From NCBI RefSeq assembly GCF_003852315.1, contig NZ_CP027762.1, positions 1,283,501-1,347,500 on the forward strand: DNA of 64,000 nucleotides. Reading direction: 5' to 3'. The translations under genes were made by a program, and so were the position numbers. The notes under the pieces are model-generated. The model did not search any database. It saw only the letters and a list, made by a program, of their open reading frames with translations, and had not been told where the DNA came from. Source of the DNA: Pseudomonas sp. LBUM920. Its GTDB lineage: Bacteria > Pseudomonadota > Gammaproteobacteria > Pseudomonadales > Pseudomonadaceae. Shown in pieces: positions 43,719-51,480 of the stretch (position 1 is its first letter; each line of letters opens with the position of its first letter).

Positions 43719-44072
43719 ATGAATATGTTCAAAGGAACTAATGCAGGCGGTTTTTTTGCGTCTGCTCATTCGCTTGTGGGTGATGAGCAATGGGTATTTC
43801 CTGAAAGTCCTGTGCGGCACGTTTACCCTGAACCCCTTGCGCGGCGGTTATTTCACTCAAAACATGTCAGCCCCCGGAAAGTTCTGAAAGGCGCCATAAA
43901 GCCCAAACTGTCCGAGTTAATGTTTTTTTGTAGGTTAATTCCTATATCGCTGTGGGGTGGGTCTCTGCTTGCTGTTGCTTGGGGGGTAATGCTATGCCAA
44001 CTAGGAAACGACTACGCTATTGTGCTTGCTCTAAATAATTCGAACAGCGAAATTGGACTTTCTCATGAATAA
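43719..44072 (+). CDS. Hypothetical small membrane protein
   Basis: 117 codons from an ATG with AGGGG 6 nt upstream, overlapping the response regulator start by 8 nt. One transmembrane segment is predicted near residues 74-95 (IPISLWGGSLLAVAWGVML). I do not recognise it. The coding region is poorer in GC than its neighbours, its codon use looks less biased, and it could be spurious. Reasons to keep it are the ribosome-binding site, the overlap with the regulator gene and the operator cluster just upstream. Confidence 0.4.
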   Translation: MNMFKGTNAGGFFASAHSLVGDEQWVFPESPVRHVYPEPLARRLFHSKHVSPRKVLKGAIKPKLSELMFFCRLIPISLWGGSLLAVAWGVMLCQLGNDYAIVLALNNSNSEIGLSHE

Positions 44073-44697
44073 AGTGCTGATCGTGGATGATCATCCCGTC
44101 ATTCGTCTTGCTGTGCGCATGCTAATGGAGCGTCATGGTTATGAAGTCGTTGCCGAGACTGATAACGGTGTCGATGCGTTGCAACTTGCACGGGAACATG
44201 TACCGGACATTGTCATACTGGATATCGGGATTCCCAAACTCGATGGGCTGGAAGTTATTTGCCGCCTGGCGTCTGCCAAGCAGCCCGCGCCTTTCAAGGT
44301 GTTGGTGCTGACGTCCCAGGCGCCCGGGCATTTTTCGATGCGCTGCATGCAGGCGGGAGCGGCGGGCTACGTGTGCAAACAGCAGGATTTGACCGAATTG
44401 CTGAGCGCGATAAAGGCCGTGCTCTCCGGCTACAGCTATTTCCCCAACCAGGCGCTCAATTCCGTGCGTTCAACCATGGGCAACGCCAGCGAGGCGGACA
44501 TGGTCGAGCGCTTGTCGGGGCGCGAAATGATGGTGCTGCAGCAGTTGGCCCGTGGCAAAACCAACAAGGAAATCGCCGACGGCATGTTCCTGAGCAACAA
44601 GACCGTCAGTACCTACAAGACTCGCCTGTTGCTCAAGCTCAATGCCCGGTCCCTTGTGGACCTGATCGAGCTGGCTCAACGCAACGGCCTGGTCTAG
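44065..44697 (+). CDS. Orphan LuxR-type response regulator (EvgA/BvgA-like)
   Basis: 210 residues: receiver with acidic pair VDDH (7-10), phosphoacceptor Asp in IVILDIGIPKLDG (about 54), conserved Thr and Lys (LTSQ, YVCKQQD), and a LuxR-type HTH at 145-205 (LSGREMMVLQQLARGKTNKE). It resembles EvgA/BvgA/RocA regulators. No sensor kinase lies nearby, so its partner is encoded elsewhere. Start at ATG 44065; an upstream TTG is less likely. Confidence 0.9.
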   Translation: MNKVLIVDDHPVIRLAVRMLMERHGYEVVAETDNGVDALQLAREHVPDIVILDIGIPKLDGLEVICRLASAKQPAPFKVLVLTSQAPGHFSMRCMQAGAAGYVCKQQDLTELLSAIKAVLSGYSYFPNQALNSVRSTMGNASEADMVERLSGREMMVLQQLARGKTNKEIADGMFLSNKTVSTYKTRLLLKLNARSLVDLIELAQRNGLV

Positions 44698-44721
44698 GGC
44701 GGGGCGCAGAAATAGTCGGCA

Positions 44722-44755
44722 AAAAAAAGCCTCCATCAGGGAGGCTTCCGGTCGT
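44722..44755 (-). terminator. Terminator of the PA3496-family gene
   Basis: AAGCCTCC / GGAGGCTT stem; the T run is on the minus strand (eight A residues on the left), so it ends the gene at 44767. Confidence 0.8.
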
Positions 44756-44766
44756 GAACGGGCTGA

Positions 44767-44949
44767 TCAGAGGTCGAAATCGTAATCGGCCAGTTGTTTT
44801 TGCAAGCGTCGCTCTTCCAGAAGGTTATCGATAGTGCGGCGTTTGCTCAAATTGGTCTTGGCCACCTCTGCAACAGGTGCGTCCCCATCGTCATCCGACT
44901 CTGCAACGAGGTCGTCTTCTACATCCAGTTGTTCTTTGCCAGTGCTCAT
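44767..44949 (-). CDS. PA3496-family small protein
   Basis: 60 residues, acidic N-terminal half (VEDDLVAESDDDGDAP) and basic C-terminal half (SKRRTIDNLLEERRLQKQLADYDFDL). The sequence and position next to nth correspond to P. aeruginosa PA3496, a family annotated as putative envelope integrity protein; no function is established that I can name. Start at ATG 44949 with GGAG 8 nt upstream. No signal peptide or membrane segment. Confidence 0.8.
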   Translation of the reverse strand: MSTGKEQLDVEDDLVAESDDDGDAPVAEVAKTNLSKRRTIDNLLEERRLQKQLADYDFDL

Positions 44950-45056
44950 AAGGTTCACTCCAGGCTAAGACTGCCATTGGCGCTCCTTATAACGATAATC
45001 CATGAACGGGTAAAAAAGATTTTTTCAATCGACTGATCGAGAAAACCAATGATTGC

Positions 45057-45695
45057 TCAATCGTCGGACGTCTTGTCCTTGTATTCACACAGGTCTTCGA
45101 TCCGGCAGCTGCCGCAGCGAGGCTTGCGGGCCTGGCAAACGTAACGTCCATGAAGGATCAACCAATGGTGGGAGTCGAGAAGATAGGGCTTGGGCACGAA
45201 CTTCATCAGCTGTTTTTCCACCTCAACGACGTTTTTGCCGCGAGCGATGCCGGTTCGGTTGCTGACACGAAAAATATGCGTGTCCACTGCCATGGTCAGT
45301 TGCCGAAACGCAGTGTTGAGCACCACATTGGCCGTCTTGCGACCCACACCCGGCAGCGCTTCAAGGGCTTCGCGAGTTTGGGGCACCTCGCTGCCATGCA
45401 GCTCGACGAGCAGGCGGCAGGTCTCGATGACATTCTTGGCCTTGCTGTTGTACAAACCGATGGTCTTGATGTACTCCGACAACCCGTCCACACCCAGTGC
45501 ATAAATAGCCTCTGGCGTATTGGCCACCGGGTATAGCTTGGCGGTGGCCTTGTTGACGCCAACGTCCGTGGATTGGGCCGACAGAATCACCGCAATCAGC
45601 AACTCGAATGGCGACGAGTAGGCCAGTTCGGTTTTGGGCTCCGGATTGTCTTCGTGAAACCTGCGGAAAATTTCCAGGCGTTTTGCGGCGTTCAT
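45057..45695 (-). CDS. nth: Endonuclease III
   Basis: 212-residue DNA glycosylase/AP lyase removing oxidised pyrimidines. Helix-hairpin-helix LPGVGRKTANVVL (about 114-126, catalytic Lys120), catalytic Asp in VDTHIFRVSNR (about 138) and four cluster Cys near the C-terminus in C-x6-C-x2-C-x5-C spacing are all intact. It precedes the rnfB-like gene in opposite reading order to P. aeruginosa rnf-nth, on the same strand. Confidence 0.97.
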   Translation of the reverse strand: MNAAKRLEIFRRFHEDNPEPKTELAYSSPFELLIAVILSAQSTDVGVNKATAKLYPVANTPEAIYALGVDGLSEYIKTIGLYNSKAKNVIETCRLLVELHGSEVPQTREALEALPGVGRKTANVVLNTAFRQLTMAVDTHIFRVSNRTGIARGKNVVEVEKQLMKFVPKPYLLDSHHWLILHGRYVCQARKPRCGSCRIEDLCEYKDKTSDD

Positions 45696-45793
45696 GGGGC
45701 GGGTATTTCCTTGCAGGCTGTCGTCGTAGTTTCAAAAGTGCAGGCGTTGCAGGATAAACCATCGCCACTCTGCCCGGCAGCGACTGTCGCGGA

Positions 45794-46957
45794 TCAATCG
45801 CCGGTGTGCGCGTCCACTTGGCGCTGCGCTTGCTCGAGCGTGTGTTGTGCGGCTTTGAGCTCATCCGCGGTGGTTTGCGGCTGGCGTAGCAACCTGCTGG
45901 CGTCCGCGCGCGCGTACGCCAAGGCGGTTTTCAGCTGGCGCAGCTGAGTGTCGATGGGGCGTTTTTCCACACGCTGCAACTCAGGTCTTGGCTGCTCCCT
46001 GACAGCCTCGGCGTCATGCAGGGTTTGCTCCGCGGTGGCCAGCGCGGCACTCAAGGTTGCCAATTGCTGCTCGTCAGCATTGCGGTCCTGGGCCTTCTTC
46101 AATTCGGCGCGGCGCATCGCCAGCTGGATTTTCGCGCGCTTGAGTTCAGGGTCTTTGGCGGTCGGCGGTGGAGGCGGACAGTTCGCCTCCAGTGCGCTGA
46201 GCGCCTGCTCTGCCGCTTCGAACTGCTGCTGCAGGACGATCAGCTGCGACTGTTGCTCAAACGTCGGCGGATGACCGAATGCCTTTAAGGATTTGTGCAA
46301 CTGGGCACGACTCATTGCCACGGTGATTTTGGCTTTCTTGACCGCTGCATCCTGGGCTACCTGAGCACTGTCGGTGTGCACAGGCACACTGGGTATCGGG
46401 CGTTTGGCTCGCGCCAGGCGCTCGGCGAGTTTATGTGCATCTTCGCGTTGCAGCCGCGCGTTGCGTTGCTCATAGCGCCGCCGCGCCCGGTCGCGCTTGA
46501 GGGCACGCGCATGGCGCTGCTGATCATTGGCAGCCAGGCCGCCGACAATCGGCAGCACGCTCGTCGCTGGGCGCATCTCAATGCAATCGACAGGGCAGGG
46601 CGCCACACACAGGTCGCAACCGGTGCACTCATCAATGATCACGGTGTGCATCAACTTGGCGGCGCCGACAATCGCATCCACCGGGCAAGCCTGGATGCAT
46701 TTGGTGCAGCCGATGCACTCGGCCTCGCGAATATAGGCGACCTGAGCGGGAGCCTCGCCTCGGCTGGTGTCCAGTTCCAGCACCGGCACGCGCAGCAACT
46801 GCGCAAGGCCCGCAATGGTTTCCTGCCCACCGGGCGGGCACTTGTTGATCGCCTCGCCCTGAGCAATGCCCTCGGCGTAAGGCTTGCAGCCCGGGTGCCC
46901 GCATTTGCCGCATTGGGTCTGCGGCAGCAGCGCGTCGATACGTTGGATCAGAGTCAT
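45794..46957 (-). CDS. rsxB: RnfB/RsxB-like ferredoxin with long coiled-coil tail, orphan
   Basis: 387 residues. An N-terminal four-Cys cluster motif (CGKCGHPGCKPYAEG ... KCPPGG, about 16-42) and two ferredoxin motifs, CIGCTKCIQACPVDA and CTGCDLCVAPCPVDC (about 82-130), match RnfB. Two things differ. The protein begins MTLIQRIDALLPQ with no transmembrane anchor, and a Lys/Ala/Gln-rich coiled coil of about 230 residues follows. No rnfA, C, D, G or E gene is near, though P. aeruginosa has all six beside nth. It is probably a soluble electron carrier; the role is not known. Start at 46957. Confidence 0.87.
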   Translation of the reverse strand: MTLIQRIDALLPQTQCGKCGHPGCKPYAEGIAQGEAINKCPPGGQETIAGLAQLLRVPVLELDTSRGEAPAQVAYIREAECIGCTKCIQACPVDAIVGAAKLMHTVIIDECTGCDLCVAPCPVDCIEMRPATSVLPIVGGLAANDQQRHARALKRDRARRRYEQRNARLQREDAHKLAERLARAKRPIPSVPVHTDSAQVAQDAAVKKAKITVAMSRAQLHKSLKAFGHPPTFEQQSQLIVLQQQFEAAEQALSALEANCPPPPPTAKDPELKRAKIQLAMRRAELKKAQDRNADEQQLATLSAALATAEQTLHDAEAVREQPRPELQRVEKRPIDTQLRQLKTALAYARADASRLLRQPQTTADELKAAQHTLEQAQRQVDAHTGD

Positions 46958-47037
46958 GGGGTGATCATTGGCATGCCGGTTAGACAAACAGGGCCTGTAG
47001 GGGTGAGCCCGGGCGGCTTTTCTATGGCGAGCCGGGC

Positions 47038-47177
47038 TGTTGTGGCGAGCGGGCTTGCCCCGCGTTGGGCTGCGAAGCGGCCCCACCAAGGCCACCCGGT
47101 TTCCAAAGGTAGAACCGGGTGTTTGGTTCAGGGGCCGCTACGCGCCCCAACGCGGGGCAAGCCCGCTCGCCACAACA
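47038..47177. repeat. REPIN (GTGGCGAGCGGGCTTGCCCC class)
   Basis: Long near-perfect inverted arms, left GTTGTGGCGAGCGGGCTTGC and right GCAAGCCCGCTCGCCACAAC, extend inward through CCCCGCGTTGGGC. They are separated by about 60 bp. Same class as the element at 39121. Confidence 0.88.
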
Positions 47178-47197
47178 ACGCTGCTTGCCACATCGTT

Positions 47198-49249
47198 TTA
47201 CTTGATCCGTTGACCCGGTTTGGCACCGCTGTCGGGGCTCAACAGGTAGATCTCTTCACCGCCAGGGCCCGCCGCCATCACCATGCCTTCGGAAATACCG
47301 AACTTCATTTTCCGTGGCTTGAGGTTGGCAATCATCATGGTCAGACGACCATCGAGCTTGGAGGGGTCCGGGTAAGCGCTCTTGATTCCGGAGAATACGT
47401 TGCGTCGCTCATCACCGATGTCCAGCGTCAGGCGCAACAGCTTGTCGGCACCTTCCACGGCTTCGGCCTTGATGATCAGCGCAACGCGCAGGTCAACGGC
47501 GGCAAAAGCGTCGAAGTCGATTTCCGGGGAGAGCGGGTCTTTGGCCAACTCGCCGTTGCCGGCCGGTGCCGATTCGCCGGTGTCGGTCTGGCTGGCGACC
47601 AGGTCTTCTTTCGAAGCATCGGTCATCGCCTGCACCTTGACGGGGTCGATACGGGTCATCAGCGGCTTGAACTCGTTCAATTGATGGTTGCTGAGCAAGG
47701 TAGCGTGGTCATTCCAGGTCAGCGGCGCGATGTTGAGGAACGCCTCGGCGTCGGCGGCCAGCAATGGCAACACCGGCTTGAGGAAGATCACCAACTGGCG
47801 GAACAGGTTGACGCCCGTGGCGCAGATCGCCTGGACTTCAGCTTGCTTGCCTTCCTGCTTGTTCAGCGACCACGGCGCCTTGTCGGCGATCCACGCGTTG
47901 GCACGGTCGGCCAGGCCCATGATTTCGCGCATGGCGCGGGCGAAGTCGCGCGCTTCATAGGCGTCGGCAATGCTTGGCGCGGCGGCCAGGAAGGCCTCGG
48001 TCAGTTCCGGTGCGGCGTTCTCGGCCACCAACAAACCGCCATTACCCTTGTGGATAAACCCGGCGCAACGGCTGGCGATGTTGACGACTTTGCCCACCAG
48101 GTCCGAGTTGACCTTCTGTACGAAGTCTTCCAGGTTCAGGTCGAGGTCGTCGACGCCACGGCCCAGCTTGGAGGCGTAGTAGTAGCGCAGGTATTCCGGC
48201 GACAAGTGGTCCAGGTAGGTGCGCGCCTTGATAAAGGTGCCACGGGACTTGGACATTTTCTGGCCGTTGACCGTCAGGTAGCCGTGCACGGCGATGCCGG
48301 TTGGCTTGCGGTAGCCCGACCCTTCAAGCATCGCCGGCCAGAACAGGGCGTGGAAGTTGACGATGTCCTTGCCGATGAAGTGGTACAGCTCGGCGGTGGA
48401 ATCCTTGGCCCAGAACGCATCGAAGTCCAGCTCCGGCGTGCGGTCGCACAGGTTCTTGAAGCTGGCCATGTAACCGATCGGCGCGTCCAGCCACACATAG
48501 AAGTACTTGCCTGGCTCGTCCGGGATTTCGAAACCGAAGTACGGCGCATCGCGGGAGATGTCCCACTGTTGCAGGCCGGCATCCAGCCATTCGGCGATCT
48601 TGTTGGCCACGGCGTCTTGCAGGGTGCCGCTGCGCGTCCAGGTTTGCAGCATCTGCTGGAAGTCCGGGAGCTTGAAGAAGAAGTGCTGGGAATCCTTGAG
48701 CACCGGAATGGCGCCAGAGATGGCCGAGCGCGGGTTCTTCAGGTCAGTCGGTGCATAAGTGGCACCGCACTTCTCGCAGTTGTCGCCGTACTGGTCTTCA
48801 GTGCCGCATTTCGGGCAGGTGCCCTTGATGAAGCGGTCGGCCAGGAACATTTTCTTTTCCGGGTCGAAATATTGCGTGATCGAACGCGTGGCAATGTGCC
48901 CGGCGTCGCGCAAGCGCGTGTAGATCAGGCTCGACAGCTCGCGGTTTTCATCGGAGTGGGTCGAGTGGAAATTGTCGAAATCAACCAGGAACTCGGCAAA
49001 GTCGGCGCTGTGTTCAGCCTGCACATTGGCGATCAGTTGTTCCGGGGTGATCCCTTCCTTTTCGGCGCGCAACATGATGGCCGATCCGTGGGCGTCGTCT
49101 GCGCAGACATAAATGCATTGATTGCCGCGATGCTTCTGGAAGCGCACCCACATATCGGTCTGGATGTACTCAAGCATATGGCCAAGATGGATAGAACCAT
49201 TGGCATAGGGCAGGGCGCTGGTGACGAGGATCTTGCGTGGCTCGGACAT
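47198..49249 (-). CDS. metG: Methionyl-tRNA synthetase
   Basis: 683 residues. Class I signature PYANGSIHLGHMLEY (about 15-28), zinc-binding Cys pairs CPKCG and CEKCG (about 145-165), KMSKS loop (about 335) and a C-terminal EMAP-type tRNA-binding dimerisation domain (about 580-683). Length fits the long bacterial form. Divergent from apbC. Confidence 0.97.
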   Translation of the reverse strand: MSEPRKILVTSALPYANGSIHLGHMLEYIQTDMWVRFQKHRGNQCIYVCADDAHGSAIMLRAEKEGITPEQLIANVQAEHSADFAEFLVDFDNFHSTHSDENRELSSLIYTRLRDAGHIATRSITQYFDPEKKMFLADRFIKGTCPKCGTEDQYGDNCEKCGATYAPTDLKNPRSAISGAIPVLKDSQHFFFKLPDFQQMLQTWTRSGTLQDAVANKIAEWLDAGLQQWDISRDAPYFGFEIPDEPGKYFYVWLDAPIGYMASFKNLCDRTPELDFDAFWAKDSTAELYHFIGKDIVNFHALFWPAMLEGSGYRKPTGIAVHGYLTVNGQKMSKSRGTFIKARTYLDHLSPEYLRYYYASKLGRGVDDLDLNLEDFVQKVNSDLVGKVVNIASRCAGFIHKGNGGLLVAENAAPELTEAFLAAAPSIADAYEARDFARAMREIMGLADRANAWIADKAPWSLNKQEGKQAEVQAICATGVNLFRQLVIFLKPVLPLLAADAEAFLNIAPLTWNDHATLLSNHQLNEFKPLMTRIDPVKVQAMTDASKEDLVASQTDTGESAPAGNGELAKDPLSPEIDFDAFAAVDLRVALIIKAEAVEGADKLLRLTLDIGDERRNVFSGIKSAYPDPSKLDGRLTMMIANLKPRKMKFGISEGMVMAAGPGGEEIYLLSPDSGAKPGQRIK

Positions 49250-49421
49250 GGGGCTCGGCTACTTGATGAAACGGAGGTCGGCCACTATAAAGCGCCGGGA
49301 AATATATTTCACCCCGTGGCGCTGTTTCTGAATCCTCCCGGGGCGCGAAAGCATGCCGCTTGGCGGCTGGAACGGTTAGGATAGCCGCCTGTTTCAGTCA
49401 GTCTTTTTTCGGGAGTAGCCC

Positions 49422-50516
49422 ATGAGCGCCGTCAATCGCGCAGCGGTGGAAGCCGTTCTTCGCCAATACACCGACCCCTATTTGAACCAGGACCCGGTCA
49501 GCGCCGGCTGTGTACGCACCATCGACGTCCAGGGCGACCAGGTCTCGGTCCAGATGGAGCTGGGTTATGCCGCCGGCCTGTTCAAGAGCGGTTGGGCGCA
49601 GATGCTGCAAATGGCCATCGAGGGTCTCGACGGTGTGCGTTCGGCCAAGGTCGACATCCAGTGCGTGATCGCCGCGCACAAGGCCCAGGCGCAGATTCCG
49701 GGTTTGGCCAACGTCAAGAACGTGGTCGCCGTGGCATCCGGCAAGGGCGGCGTGGGCAAATCCACCACGGCCGCCAACCTTGCACTGGCGCTGGCCCGCG
49801 AAGGGGCCCGCGTTGGCATTCTCGACGCCGACATTTATGGCCCAAGCCAAGGCGTGATGTTTGGTATCGCCGAAGGCACCCGTCCCAAGGTCAAGGATCA
49901 GAAGTGGTTCGTGCCGATTGAATCGCTGGGCGTCGAGGTCATGTCCATGGCCTTCCTCACCGATGACAACACGCCGATGGTGTGGCGCGGGCCGATGGTG
50001 TCCGGCGCCTTGCTGCAATTGGTCACTCAGACCGCCTGGGGCGACCTGGATTACCTGGTGATCGACATGCCGCCAGGCACCGGCGACATTCAGCTGACCC
50101 TGGCGCAGAAAGTCCCGGTGGCCGGCTCGGTGATCGTGACCACGCCCCAGGATCTGGCGCTGCTTGATGCGAGAAAAGGCGTCGAGATGTTCCGCAAGGT
50201 CAACATCCCGGTGCTGGGCGTCGTGGAAAACATGGCGGTGCACATCTGCTCCAATTGCGGGCATGCCGAGCACCTGTTCGGCGAAGGCGGCGGTGAGAAG
50301 CTGGCCACGCAATACGGCGTTGAAGTGCTGGCTTCATTGCCGCTGGCGATGGAGATTCGTGAACAGGCGGATGGCGGCAAGCCGACCGTGGCGGCTGAGC
50401 CCGACGGGCAGATCGCTATGATCTATCAGGAGTTGGCCCGTCATGTAGGCGCGCGCATCGTCCTGCAGGAAGCGGCTGCGCCGGCAATGCCGACGATTAC
50501 GGTCAGCGACGACTGA
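49422..50516 (+). CDS. apbC: Iron-sulfur cluster carrier ATPase ApbC/Mrp
   Basis: 364 residues: N-terminal DUF59/MIP18-like domain (about 8-85), deviant Walker A ASGKGGVGKSTTAANL (about 107), GPSQGVMFGI switch region and CxxC cluster site CSNCGHAEHLFG (about 278). It assembles and transfers [4Fe-4S] clusters. Divergent from metG, a conserved pairing. Confidence 0.96.
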   Translation: MSAVNRAAVEAVLRQYTDPYLNQDPVSAGCVRTIDVQGDQVSVQMELGYAAGLFKSGWAQMLQMAIEGLDGVRSAKVDIQCVIAAHKAQAQIPGLANVKNVVAVASGKGGVGKSTTAANLALALAREGARVGILDADIYGPSQGVMFGIAEGTRPKVKDQKWFVPIESLGVEVMSMAFLTDDNTPMVWRGPMVSGALLQLVTQTAWGDLDYLVIDMPPGTGDIQLTLAQKVPVAGSVIVTTPQDLALLDARKGVEMFRKVNIPVLGVVENMAVHICSNCGHAEHLFGEGGGEKLATQYGVEVLASLPLAMEIREQADGGKPTVAAEPDGQIAMIYQELARHVGARIVLQEAAAPAMPTITVSDD

Positions 50517-50532
50517 TCAGCCTGAAGGAAAA

Positions 50533-50561
50533 GAAGCCTCGACAGTGTCGGGGCTTTTTCT
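50533..50561 (+). terminator. Terminator of apbC
   Basis: AGCCTCGACA / TGTCGGGGCT stem with one wobble pair, then five T residues. Confidence 0.8.
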
Positions 50562-50612
50562 TGTCCGCAGGAAGGTCAACCGGGCGCTGTTGCGCTTTTA
50601 CGCATTGGCGCG

Positions 50613-50630
50613 TGTAAGCATTCACTTACT
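50613..50630 (+). promoter_or_regulatory. GacA upstream activating sequence of rsmZ
   Basis: TGTAAGCATTCACTTACT, a nearly perfect palindrome of the GacA-site type (TGTAAG-N6-CTTACA, one mismatch). It lies about 190 bp before the predicted rsmZ start, as in other pseudomonads. Confidence 0.85.
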
Positions 50631-50800
50631 TTTTCGTAAGTGTTTGGGTTTTTTACCGGACGTGGACATCTCGAAATGGAGAGAGAATTTTCTATCTTGT
50701 TGAAATATAACAATTATTTATTGTTGTTTTAGCGATGAAGCTCTTCAGCCCAGCCGTTGGATCCCGTTGAACTTCCCTTGGAACTCTCTAAGATCAGCCC

Positions 50801-50936
50801 TGTGTCCACGGATTGACACAGCCATCAAGGAACGATGGTTGAAGGAACGTCGCAGGATGCGATTCATCAGGATGATGAAAAAGGAATACAGGGACTAGGG
50901 AAAAAATGTGGGCGGGTCATACCGCCCCTTTTTTTT
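50801..50936 (+). ncRNA. rsmZ: Small regulatory RNA RsmZ
   Basis: The stretch from TGTGTCCACGGATTGACACA to the terminator has the start, repeated hairpins and end I know from RsmZ of P. fluorescens. Eight GGA triplets are spaced along it (50810, 50829, 50844, 50855, 50870, 50883, 50892, 50899), several in hairpin loops, as needed to titrate RsmA/RsmE. A -10-like TAAGAT ends at 50794. The transcript ends in GGGCGG-tcata-CCGCCC with eight T. The gene sits beside fdxA as in related strains. Ends are predicted, not mapped. Confidence 0.9.
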
Positions 50937-50971
50937 GCCTGCAGAAAAGTGAAACCTGCACTGCAGAAACG

Positions 50972-51000
50972 CAAAAAGGCCCGCAAGGGGCCTTTTTTAT
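50972..51000 (-). terminator. Terminator of fdxA
   Basis: AAAAAGGCCC / GGGGCCTTTTTT hairpin just past the fdxA stop; on its strand it has a T run and could also back up the rsmZ terminator. Confidence 0.8.
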
Positions 51001-51014
51001 TGGGCGGCGGCGCT

Positions 51015-51338
51015 TTAGCGCTCGAGGTCTGCAATCTTGCCTTTTTTGCCATCCCACTCCGCTGCATCCGGCATCGGATCCTTGCGTTCGGTGATATTGG
51101 GCCAGATTTCCGCCAATTCGACGTTCAACTGAATGAATTCCTGCATCTCTGCCGGGACTTCGTCCTCGGAGAAAATAGCGACGGCCGGGCATTCTGGTTC
51201 ACACAGGGCGCAGTCGATGCACTCATCCGGATGGATAACCAGGAAGTTCGGGCCTTCGTAGAAGCAGTCCACCGGACACACTTCGACGCAGTCGGTGTAC
51301 TTGCACTTGATGCAGTTGTCGGTAACGACGAAGGTCAT
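51015..51338 (-). CDS. fdxA: 7Fe ferredoxin FdxA
   Basis: 107 residues of the Azotobacter-type ferredoxin carrying [3Fe-4S] and [4Fe-4S] clusters. Cys patterns are CIKCKYTDCVEVCPVDC (about 9-25) and CIDCALCEPECPV (about 40-52). The C-terminal extension fits the family length. Cytoplasmic electron carrier. It is followed downstream by the rsmZ locus in opposite orientation. Confidence 0.96.
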   Translation of the reverse strand: MTFVVTDNCIKCKYTDCVEVCPVDCFYEGPNFLVIHPDECIDCALCEPECPAVAIFSEDEVPAEMQEFIQLNVELAEIWPNITERKDPMPDAAEWDGKKGKIADLER

Positions 51339-51480
51339 TTCTAATTCTCTCCTCAGGCGGCGGCAGCGAAACCCCTTGTGGTGGGGCTCGCGAGGTTCGG
51401 GAGCGATAGTCTGCAGGCCAGGCTAAAAGCCCGCAGCATCCCAAACCGCGCGAGATTCTATCAGCTTGCAAGCGTCTGCG

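Noticed and set aside
46295..49384. Very long open frame on the plus strand opposite rsxB and metG
   Set aside because: It is the GC-rich antisense shadow of two well-supported genes, with composition (Val/Gln/His-rich) typical of reversed coding strands and no domain.
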